DNA from: a virus
Strand: one strand, 5' to 3'
IMG/VR virus record: IMGVR_UViG_3300045947_000369
Location: 1 to 26,232 of that record
Length of the DNA stretch: 26,232 nucleotides
Shown piece after piece: positions 1 to 5,398 of this stretch. The translations under genes were made by a program, and so were the position numbers. The notes beneath the pieces are model-generated. The model did not search any database. It saw nothing but the letters and a program-made list of their open reading frames with translations, and was not told the origin of the DNA. How positions within the stretch are numbered: the stretch's first letter is position 1; each line of letters begins with the position of its first letter.

Positions 1-228
1 AGCGTCAGGGACAGCGTCAGGGACAGCGTCGGGGACAGCGTCTGGGCCAGCGTCGGGGACAGCGTCTGGGCCAACGTCTGGGACAACGTCTGGGACAACG
101 TCAGGGCCAGCGTCTGGGCTAGCGTCAGGAACAGCGTCTGGACTAGCGTCGGGGACAGTGTCGGGGCCAGCGTCAGGGACAGCGTCAGGGACAGCGTCGG
201 GGACAGCGTCGGGGACAACGTCGGGGAC
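1..228 (+). repeat. 12-bp in-frame coding tandem repeat (19 units visible)
   Basis: Nineteen consecutive 12-base units follow the pattern (a/g)(g/a)c-gtc-(a/t/g)gg-(g/a)(a/c)c, with no change in period, and each encodes one S/N-V-x-x tetrapeptide. Variation falls mainly at the third codon (agg, ggg, tgg give R, G, W) and the fourth (gac, gcc, aac, act, gct). The array starts before the window and ends where agcggttacgga begins at 229. Confidence 0.95.
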
Positions 229-852
229 AGCGGTTACGGACAGCACGATGCGAGTTGGATAGGGTTCTACGCGTACTTCCGCGATGTCTGTGGATTGCAA
301 GAAGAGACAGACAAACTGCGCGGCCTGACGGAACTTGCTCAATCCGCTGGATGGTTTCTGCCGCATGCGAACATCTGCTGGGTTGCGGAGCGGCACAACG
401 TTCTGAGTCGCGATGAGCAGGGGCGTCTGCACTCGCTGACAGGTCCCGCCGTCGCCTATCCGGACGGCTGGAGTATCTACGCCGTCCACGGCGTTCGCGT
501 GCCAGCGGACGTGATCGAGGAACCGGAGAGCGTCACTGTCGCACGCATCGAGAAAGAAGAGAATGCGGAAGTGCGCCGCGTGATGATTGAAAGAATGGGC
601 TACGAGCGGTACCTGCTGGAGTCTGGAGCGCAATTGATCCACTCCGACGAGTGCGGCGCGCTATACCGGAAGGAGATTCCGGACGATGAGCCGGTTGTCG
701 CGGTGCATGTCTTGAATGCCACGCCGGAAGCGGATGGAAGTTCAAAGCGCTACATGATCCGGGTTCCGCCGACCATGACGCGGGCGCGGGAAGCCGTGGC
801 CTGGACGTTCAACGTGCCGGAGCACGCATATCGACCGGCGATCGAGACATAA
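1..852 (+). CDS. DUF6745-like protein with N-terminal tetrapeptide repeats, 5' partial
   Basis: The frame is open from the first base of the window to the TAA at 850-852, so the true start lies upstream; the TTG at 295 is only an internal codon. The visible 283 residues have two parts. Residues 1-76 are nineteen tetrapeptides of the form (S/N)-V-(R/G/W)-(D/A/N/T). Residues 77-283 resemble the DUF6745 family, with stretches such as GLTELAQSAGW, GPAVAYPDGWSIYAVHGVRV, NAEVRRVMIERMG and a C-terminal RVPPT...AREAVAWTF. The molecular function of this family is unknown to me, and I see no catalytic motif. It is followed after 2 bases by the next gene of the operon. The family recognition is from memory of its conserved strings, not a search. 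Confidence 0.8.
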   Translation, partial: SVRDSVRDSVGDSVWASVGDSVWANVWDNVWDNVRASVWASVRNSVWTSVGDSVGASVRDSVRDSVGDSVGDNVGDSGYGQHDASWIGFYAYFRDVCGLQEETDKLRGLTELAQSAGWFLPHANICWVAERHNVLSRDEQGRLHSLTGPAVAYPDGWSIYAVHGVRVPADVIEEPESVTVARIEKEENAEVRRVMIERMGYERYLLESGAQLIHSDECGALYRKEIPDDEPVVAVHVLNATPEADGSSKRYMIRVPPTMTRAREAVAWTFNVPEHAYRPAIET

Positions 853-854
853 CC

Positions 855-1097
855 ATGAAGATCACCATCGAATCGACCACCAGGATTATCGAGCTGCGCA
901 TCGGCGCAGCCACCGTCCCGGCGCGAATCTGGGAAGGGATGACCGATACCGGCATTCCGGTGCATTGCTTCATCACGCGCCTGGCGCCGACGATTCCGAT
1001 CGACGATCCGCGCCAGGCCGAATTCCAGCAGGAGCTCGCGGAGCAGCGGGCGCCGACGCCGGACGTGGCGGTGTATCCGGCAAGGATGATCCTGTGA
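855..1097 (+). CDS. Hypothetical phage protein, 80 aa
   Basis: This frame encodes 80 residues beginning MKITIESTTRIIEL and ending PDVAVYPARMIL. The N-terminal half is strand-rich (alternating polar and hydrophobic residues), followed by a charged segment PRQAEFQQELAEQRA. It starts 2 bases after the DUF6745-like gene stop, and its own TGA overlaps the GTG of the next gene (GTGA at 1094-1097), which suggests translational coupling. I do not recognise the family and see no metal site, signal peptide or membrane segment. Confidence 0.65.
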   Translation: MKITIESTTRIIELRIGAATVPARIWEGMTDTGIPVHCFITRLAPTIPIDDPRQAEFQQELAEQRAPTPDVAVYPARMIL

Positions 1098-1294
1098 ATG
1101 AAATGCGTTGCGAATGTGAAGCCCTGGACGCAAGGGCATGTTGGGCAGTCCGCAATGGTGAAATCTATCTCTGGCTCGACCGCAGTCCGCGCTGCGGCTG
1201 CGCCTGCCATTTGCCGCAAGTGGAGAATGTCAGCGATCAGGAGCAGTTGCGACAACTCAGCGAATGCCGCGAATGGCGACGGCGGCATATTTAA
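1094..1294 (+). CDS. Small cysteine-rich protein, 66 aa
   Basis: I chose the GTG at 1094 because it overlaps the previous stop (GTGA) and has AAGGA about 7 bases upstream; an ATG at 1103 is the alternative. The product begins V/M-NEMRCECEALDARACW and includes RCGCACHLPQ, so six cysteines cluster in CxC and CxCxCH patterns that could bind zinc. The neighbouring frame starting at 1098 gives a low-complexity A/S-rich product and looks like a shadow. Function unknown. Confidence 0.6.
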   Translation: MNEMRCECEALDARACWAVRNGEIYLWLDRSPRCGCACHLPQVENVSDQEQLRQLSECREWRRRHI

Positions 1295-1334
1295 GCCTTA
1301 GTTCAGCCATAGTTCTGCTACCGGGAGAAAGTTT

Positions 1335-1991
1335 ATGAACATCACTTTGCGACCTGAACTCGAAACCCTTCCCGCTCGGTTGAAGAAGCTGCCGCTCGAC
1401 GAGCGCGGCTATCCCGTGCCGTGGTTCGTTGCCTGGATCGATGGCAAGCCGGAGTTTCGCGCAGCCGATAGCACCAAGTTTGTCCGCGCCATCAAGGAAA
1501 AACGCTGCTATGTCTGCGGCGATCCGCTTGGCGTGCATCTGTGCTTCGTTGCCGGACCGATGTGCGGCATCAACCGCACCTCGGCCGAGCCGCCCTGCCA
1601 TTACGAGTGCGCCCGCTGGAGCGCCTTGAATTGCCCGTTCCTCAATAACCCGCAGATGGTCCGGCGGGAAGATGAGGCGATCAACAACGAAGCCCTGCGC
1701 GAGCAGGGCCGCGGTCTCCCGCTTGCGCGCAATCCCGGCGTGACGCTGCTCTGGATCACGAAGGGCTACGAGGTCTTCGATCCCGGCAACGGCGGCCGCC
1801 TGATCACGATGGGCGAACCGGAGCGTGTCGAGTGGTACCGTGAAGGGCGGACGGCCACACGCGCCGAGGTCGAGGAATCCATCGCGAGCGGCCTGCCGAG
1901 TCTCGAAGTCGCCGCACGCTCCCAACCTGGCGCGATGGCGGCGCTCGAACGCGCCATTCAGAGGTTTGAGCGATGGCTGCCAAACGAGTGA
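1335..1991 (+). CDS. Hypothetical phage protein, 218 aa, with a CxxC pair
   Basis: The ATG at 1335 is preceded by GGGAGA about 6 bases upstream. The 218-residue product contains RCYVCGDPLGVHLCFVAGPM at roughly residues 57-76, then further cysteines in EPPCHYECARW and ALNCPF, which together look like a small metal-binding domain. The C-terminal third is helical and charged. Such proteins occur among uncharacterised phage accessory genes; I do not know a function. The last 19 bases overlap the next gene, in keeping with operon structure. Confidence 0.8.
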   Translation: MNITLRPELETLPARLKKLPLDERGYPVPWFVAWIDGKPEFRAADSTKFVRAIKEKRCYVCGDPLGVHLCFVAGPMCGINRTSAEPPCHYECARWSALNCPFLNNPQMVRREDEAINNEALREQGRGLPLARNPGVTLLWITKGYEVFDPGNGGRLITMGEPERVEWYREGRTATRAEVEESIASGLPSLEVAARSQPGAMAALERAIQRFERWLPNE

Positions 1992-2326
1992 GCACGATCG
2001 AGATCATCCGCACCACCGGCGAGCGCGAGACGCACGAGGTGCCGTTGAAGGGGCCGCGCCTGCTCAACTGGGTCTATGAACAGATCGGCTGCGAGTCGAT
2101 CGACGCGGTGAATCTCCGAAACGGAAAGATCATGGCGGTCGACGACAATGGCTGGGAATGCGAAATGGTGCAACTTGGGCCAGGACACTTCGCGATGAAA
2201 CCCCTCTGGCCGCGGAAGCCCATCAACGCCGAAGCTACGAAGATCTATCACACCGTCTGCCGGCCCGGGACGACGCACCAGATTGCTGGCGACGTGGCGA
2301 TCTGCCGGGATAAGGATTTCGCGTGA
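1973..2326 (+). CDS. DUF3846-like small phage protein, 117 aa
   Basis: The start ATG at 1973 lies inside the preceding gene, with GAGG about 8 bases before it. The 117-residue product has an early segment LLNWVYEQIGCESIDAVNLR followed by VDDNGW and later KPINAEATKIYHTV, then IAGDVAICRDKDF at the C-terminus. This order (index-like helix, DNG/NE-like turn, N-x-x-A-T, then G-D-V-x-I) resembles DUF3846 proteins of phages and plasmids, whose role is unknown. The stop overlaps the next gene by GTGA. Confidence 0.75.
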   Translation: MAAKRVSTIEIIRTTGERETHEVPLKGPRLLNWVYEQIGCESIDAVNLRNGKIMAVDDNGWECEMVQLGPGHFAMKPLWPRKPINAEATKIYHTVCRPGTTHQIAGDVAICRDKDFA

Positions 2327-2541
2327 TCTCGCTCTATCCTGGCGTGTGTTCCTACTGCAAAAAGCCGACCAAGGCCGGCGTCGACCACTACGACCGCGAC
2401 ACGAAGACGAACTATCACGAGGCCTGCGCCGCCGAAGACGAACTCTTCGCGGCGGCCGAAGCCGAGGCCCTGGCCGAGCGGCTGGGGTACCGGCGCGTGC
2501 CCTGGGACAAAGTGATATCACTGACGAAGGAGGGATCATGA
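2323..2541 (+). CDS. Small zinc-knuckle protein, 72 aa
   Basis: A GTG at 2323 overlaps the previous stop. The product starts V/M-ISLYPGVCSYCKKPTKAG and has a CxxC pair at residues 9 and 12, then DHY and a later YHEAC, giving a plausible C2HC zinc site in the first 36 residues. The rest is an acidic alanine-rich helix (EDELFAAAEAEALAERLG). The stop overlaps the next ATG (ATGA at 2538-2541). No specific family recognised. Confidence 0.7.
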   Translation: MISLYPGVCSYCKKPTKAGVDHYDRDTKTNYHEACAAEDELFAAAEAEALAERLGYRRVPWDKVISLTKEGS

Positions 2542-2948
2542 CGGACGACGAACGACTGGGCCGGCGGCGCGAGCTCCTCAAGGATGCGGGCTGGCGCGGC
2601 GCCCTGACGATCTTCTCGAGCCGGCTGCTGGCCGATCGCGGCGAGGTGTGGAACCACGTCGATCTCGACCGGCGCGAGATTCACATCGAGGCCATGCTCG
2701 ATGGTTACGGCGTCATGTCGAGCGGCGAGAAAGCTTTGATCGATTTCGCGCTGTCGCTCTACACGACGGGACCGCAGGTCAATCTCTACAGCGTGTTCGC
2801 GCGGGTGGATGATGACAAGGCCCTGCTGTTGCGGGATGCGATCTTCAACTTTCTCGCCGACTGTCGCGCGCTTCAACGGCGCATCGCCATCGACGTGGTT
2901 CTCGAGCGCATGGACAGAAGGCCGCGGTATGCCGTTTCCGAAGACTGA
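2538..2948 (+). CDS. Hypothetical phage protein, 136 aa
   Basis: The ATG at 2538 overlaps the previous stop and follows the strong ribosome site AAGGAGG by about 4 bases. I therefore reject the longer upstream extension of this frame to 2283. The product begins MTDDERLGRRRELLKDAGWR and is mostly helical, with EKALIDFALSLY and LLLRDAIFNFLADCRALQRR. No domain recognised; it is soluble by composition. Its 3' end overlaps the next gene. Confidence 0.7.
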   Translation: MTDDERLGRRRELLKDAGWRGALTIFSSRLLADRGEVWNHVDLDRREIHIEAMLDGYGVMSSGEKALIDFALSLYTTGPQVNLYSVFARVDDDKALLLRDAIFNFLADCRALQRRIAIDVVLERMDRRPRYAVSED

Positions 2949-3135
2949 GGACGAACTGATCGCGCAGGGTTATCGCTACAAGAACAGCGGGAAGTGCCGC
3001 GGCTGTCAGGCGGCGATCCAGTGGTGGACGACGCCGGCGACGAAGTTTATGCCGCTCGATCCCGGCACGCTCGAACCGCACTGGGGAACGTGTCCGGAGC
3101 GGGAACAGTTCAAGAAGAAGCTTTCAAAAACATAA
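2929..3135 (+). CDS. Small zinc-ribbon-like protein, 68 aa
   Basis: The start ATG at 2929 lies inside the preceding gene, with AAGG about 7 bases upstream. The 68 residues begin MPFPKTEDELIAQGYRYKNS and carry CRGCQAAIQWWTTP at residues 20-33, then FMPLDPGTLEPHWGTCPE. The pattern CxxC ... W-W-x-T-P ... M-P-L-D ... H-x-x-x-C-P belongs to a widespread small protein type in phages and bacteria, with C20, C23, H52 and C56 as likely zinc ligands. The biochemical role is not known. Confidence 0.75.
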   Translation: MPFPKTEDELIAQGYRYKNSGKCRGCQAAIQWWTTPATKFMPLDPGTLEPHWGTCPEREQFKKKLSKT

Positions 3136-3144
3136 GGAGCCCCC

Positions 3145-3693
3145 ATGTCCCAACCCCAGCGCCTGCCCGGAATGGAAGACCCGGCCATCGAAGAATTGCA
3201 GCAGGCCGCCATCGAATACGCCGCCACGCGCGACCGCCGACAGAAGCTGACCGCGCGCGAGTCCGAATTGAAGCAGACGCTGCTGGCGCTGATGCGCCGG
3301 CACAAGAAGCGGATTTATTCCTGCGACGGCGTGGAAATTGAACGGGTGTCGGAGGAAGAGACGGTGAAGGTGCGGGTGCGCAAGGCGACGGAAGACGACG
3401 ACGCGCCGGAAGTTGCAGACGAGGATGCCGCTGCGGTATGCTGCCGGCTCTGCGAGGCGCCGAACCCGGCATTCGTCACCCAGGACCGGAAATTTTATTA
3501 CTGCGAGAAATGTGAAGTGAACAAACAGGAGGGCGAGGTGCTCGTGCGCATCCGTGACAGCGCGAAGGCGGAGGCGATCGTCGAGGAATTATCGGGCGAC
3601 AGCGACGAGTCCGCGCGCGTCGATCCGCTCGAGGACGAGGCGCAGTTCATCAACCAGCGGAACCGCGGACGCCGGCGAAAGGTGAAACCATGA
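3145..3693 (+). CDS. Hypothetical phage protein with helical N-terminus and zinc-ribbon-like centre, 182 aa
   Basis: The ATG at 3145 follows AAGGAG by 5 bases. The N-terminal half (residues about 10-55) is a charged helix, possibly a coiled coil. It is followed by an acidic linker (ATEDDDAPEVADEDAA), then CCRLCEAPNPAF and FYYCEKCEVNK, a CxxC...CxxC zinc-ribbon candidate. The tail is basic (NRGRRRKVKP). This mix suggests nucleic-acid or protein binding, but that is inference. The stop overlaps the next ATG. Confidence 0.75.
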   Translation: MSQPQRLPGMEDPAIEELQQAAIEYAATRDRRQKLTARESELKQTLLALMRRHKKRIYSCDGVEIERVSEEETVKVRVRKATEDDDAPEVADEDAAAVCCRLCEAPNPAFVTQDRKFYYCEKCEVNKQEGEVLVRIRDSAKAEAIVEELSGDSDESARVDPLEDEAQFINQRNRGRRRKVKP

Positions 3694-3854
3694 TGTTGCC
3701 ACGTTGCTGCATCGAGAGTTTGGCTTTGAAAGGTCTGGCCACCTTCTTTGAATTGGCCGTCGAGGGTGACGAGTACGAGTGTGATCGCTGTGGGACGGTT
3801 CTGGTGCTGAAAGGCGACTACTGGACCGTGAAGGAGGCGCGCGCCAATGCCTGA
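3690..3854 (+). CDS. Small CxxC protein, 54 aa
   Basis: This short gene fills the gap between its neighbours. The ATG at 3690 overlaps the previous stop (ATGA), and its TGA at 3852-3854 overlaps the next start by 8 bases. An ATG at 3693 is an alternative. The product reads MMLPRCCIESLALKGLATFF, continues with YECDRCGTVLVLKGDYW and ends EARANA. The CC near the N-terminus and the CDRCG could form a zinc knuckle. Function unknown. Confidence 0.55.
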   Translation: MMLPRCCIESLALKGLATFFELAVEGDEYECDRCGTVLVLKGDYWTVKEARANA

Positions 3855-4278
3855 AGAGCGAACCCTCTGCCCCTGGTGCCGCGGCCTGCAGCATACCGGT
3901 TCCTGCGACCGCGAAGCCTTGAAGGAACAGATCCGTCTGCTGCGCCTGGAAGCGGCGGCGCGTGAGAAGCTGCCCGGCAAGAACGTGATCATGATCACCT
4001 CGTTGATCAGCCACCGCACCCGCAAGCCGCGGATCGATATCCAGCTGGGCGAGCTGCACACGCAGATGGACGCCGACGCTGCGGTGAAGATCGCCCGCGA
4101 TATCCTCGAAGTCGCCGCCGGCGCTTATGCCGATGCCTTCCTGTTCCACTTCCTCGGGGAAAAGATCGGCGTCGACGAAACACGGGCCGCCCAGATCATT
4201 CCCGAGTTCCGCGCCTATCGCGATGAGTTGCGGCGGGAGTTCGATGCGATGCAGAAGAAGGAAGGGCGGGAGGAATAG
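3847..4278 (+). CDS. Hypothetical phage protein, 143 aa, CPWC motif
   Basis: The ATG at 3847 is preceded by AAGGAGG about 9 bases upstream, inside the end of the previous gene. The N-terminus carries TLCPWCRGLQHTGSCDREAL, a C7xxC10 pair with H16 and C19 as further possible ligands. It is followed by a helical segment, a strand-rich part (NVIMITSLISHRTRKPRIDI) and a long C-terminal helix rich in charged residues. It is probably a small soluble phage protein; family not recognised. Confidence 0.75.
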   Translation: MPEERTLCPWCRGLQHTGSCDREALKEQIRLLRLEAAAREKLPGKNVIMITSLISHRTRKPRIDIQLGELHTQMDADAAVKIARDILEVAAGAYADAFLFHFLGEKIGVDETRAAQIIPEFRAYRDELRREFDAMQKKEGREE

Positions 4279-4280
4279 GC

Positions 4281-4523
4281 ATGCCCGAGCAGAGAACGCT
4301 GAAGCGCCGCGCCGATCTATCGACCAGCGTCTATCAAGTCTACGCGGACCAGATGGGATACCTCTGGGGCATCCGGCTCGGCGACAGCGACGCGCCCGAG
4401 GACTGGGAAGGCACTCCCGTGGACAACAATATGGCGCTCGTCGTCGATGGCGCGGACGGCGCTCTCGAAATGGAGCCGGTCACGCCGATGATGCTACAGA
4501 AAGAGGAAGGGCTCGAGGAGTGA
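4281..4523 (+). CDS. Hypothetical phage protein, 80 aa
   Basis: The ATG at 4281 follows GGAGGAATAGGC, a good ribosome site. The product is acidic in its second half (MQ/EEGLEE-type tail), starts MPEQRTLKRRADLSTSVYQV and includes YLWGIRLGDSDAPEDWEGTP. The opening MPEQRTL resembles MPEERTL of the gene just upstream, perhaps by chance. No domain recognised. Confidence 0.65.
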   Translation: MPEQRTLKRRADLSTSVYQVYADQMGYLWGIRLGDSDAPEDWEGTPVDNNMALVVDGADGALEMEPVTPMMLQKEEGLEE

Positions 4524-4554
4524 GCGTGGCGCACCTGTTCCCAAGAGCCTAATT

Positions 4555-4584
4555 TTATTACCGCCGGTAGGTAATATTATTACC
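4555..4584. promoter_or_regulatory. Palindromic TATTACC/GGTAATA cluster, candidate operator
   Basis: TTATTACC occurs at 4555-4562 and again at 4577-4584, with the inverted copy GGTAATA at 4570-4576 between them. GGTAATATTATTACC (4570-4584) is a perfect 15-base palindrome around a central T, and TATTACC (4556-4562) also pairs with GGTAATA across a 7-base loop. The cluster ends one base before the ATG at 4586. It is AT-rich against GC-rich surroundings. An operator for a repressor or a translational hairpin are both possible; which one is inference. Confidence 0.55.
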
Positions 4585-4585
4585 A

Positions 4586-4777
4586 ATGAGCGATCGAGAC
4601 CCCAACTACCACTGCCCCCTCTGCGGCACGCTGTCGACGCTGATCATCAGTCCCCTGCAGGCTTTCTGCACGAACACGGAAGGCTGCCAGGTGCTCTTGT
4701 TCAATCCATCGTTGCCCGACGGCGGCATGAGCGACGCCGCGGAAGTGGATCTGTCCGGCTTCGAGAAGCGCGACTAA
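4586..4777 (+). CDS. Small zinc-ribbon-like protein, 63 aa, last gene of the + operon
   Basis: The product starts MSDRDPNYHCPLCGTLSTLI, with C10xxC13 and later FCTNTEGCQVLLF (C29, C35), a compact four-cysteine zinc-ribbon candidate in the first 40 residues. There is no ribosome binding site before the ATG; the space is filled by the GGTAATA/TATTACC palindromes. This suggests separate control from the rest of the operon. The TAA overlaps, tail to tail, the stop of the first - strand gene (4774-4777). Confidence 0.6.
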   Translation: MSDRDPNYHCPLCGTLSTLIISPLQAFCTNTEGCQVLLFNPSLPDGGMSDAAEVDLSGFEKRD

Positions 4778-5025
4778 CCTTCCTTCCGCCCCGCCACCAT
4801 CACCGGCATGGTGGCTTTTGCCACAAAGCCATCGCCTTTGAATTCCACGCCGTCCGGATAATCCAGGTCCATCAGCGTCGCGCAGTCCTTGATGAAGGCT
4901 TCCGCTTCCTTCCGCGCCTGGCTGGCGATGGCCTGCCCTTGCTGGACCATCTGTTCGCCTTGCTGCATGGCAGCAATGAGTTTCTGCAATGTTCCCAGCC
5001 GTTCCGGGGTTAATGGATAATTCAT
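4774..5025 (-). CDS. Small helical phage protein, 83 aa, last gene of the late operon
   Basis: The ATG at 5025 follows GAGGT about 7 bases upstream. The 83 residues begin MNYPLTPERLGTLQKLIAAM, followed by a glutamine- and alanine-rich helix likely to form a coiled coil (about residues 10-45). A short strand-rich tail (GVEFKGDGFVAKATMPVMVA) follows. It is the most distal gene of the structural operon and could be a tail-fibre-associated protein or chaperone, but no family is recognised. Confidence 0.6.
   Translation of the reverse strand: MNYPLTPERLGTLQKLIAAMQQGEQMVQQGQAIASQARKEAEAFIKDCATLMDLDYPDGVEFKGDGFVAKATMPVMVAGRKEG
4793..4819 (+). terminator. Candidate intrinsic terminator of the + operon
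   Basis: GCCACCAT (4793-4800) and ATGGTGGC (4808-4815) form a perfect 8-bp stem with a 7-base loop, followed by TTTT (4816-4819). It lies 15 bases past the stop of the last + strand gene, inside the 3' end of the convergent gene. The T-run is short, so efficiency is uncertain. Confidence 0.45.
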
Positions 5026-5040
5026 GTGATCTACCTCGTT

Positions 5041-5376
5041 TTATGGCGCCGGCGCCGGATCGAGAATCACGGCGTCCACCGTCTGGTTGACCACGAACTG
5101 GATGTCCTGGTCGGTGGAAATGGTGCCGCCGGAAATGGAATCCGGACTTTGTTTGGTCTGCAGCGTCGGGTTCTGCACGAAATGCCACATCAGCTTTTCG
5201 TTTTCCGCCACCGGATCGCGGAAGGTGGCGTTGGCCCAGGCCAGCCGGGCCGTATGGTTGGCCGTGGCGGAACTTTCGGCCAGAATCTCGTTGGCCTTGA
5301 TGGTGCAGGCCGCGGTGGTGCGCTTGCGCAGCATCTCGTCGTAGCGCATGTTGTAGACTTCGTTCAATAGGGCCAT
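5041..5376 (-). CDS. Hypothetical phage protein downstream of tail fibre, 111 aa
   Basis: The ATG at 5376 has GGAGGA about 7 bases upstream. The product begins MALLNEVYNMRYDEMLRKRT and continues with an alanine-rich helix (AESSATANHTARLAWANATF). It ends in a strand-like segment IQFVVNQTVDAVILDPAPAP. Position directly after the fibre-like gene and size suggest a virion or assembly accessory protein, but there is no motif that proves it. Confidence 0.65.
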   Translation of the reverse strand: MALLNEVYNMRYDEMLRKRTTAACTIKANEILAESSATANHTARLAWANATFRDPVAENEKLMWHFVQNPTLQTKQSPDSISGGTISTDQDIQFVVNQTVDAVILDPAPAP

Positions 5377-5398
5377 TTAACGTCCTCCGTTGTGTCAT

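Noticed and set aside
295-852. TTG-started version of the first gene
   Set aside because: The frame continues upstream through the whole repeat array to the window edge, so TTG at 295 is internal.
4520-4552. Ten-codon frame starting GTG after the 80-aa gene
   Set aside because: Too short and without any support beyond the start overlap.
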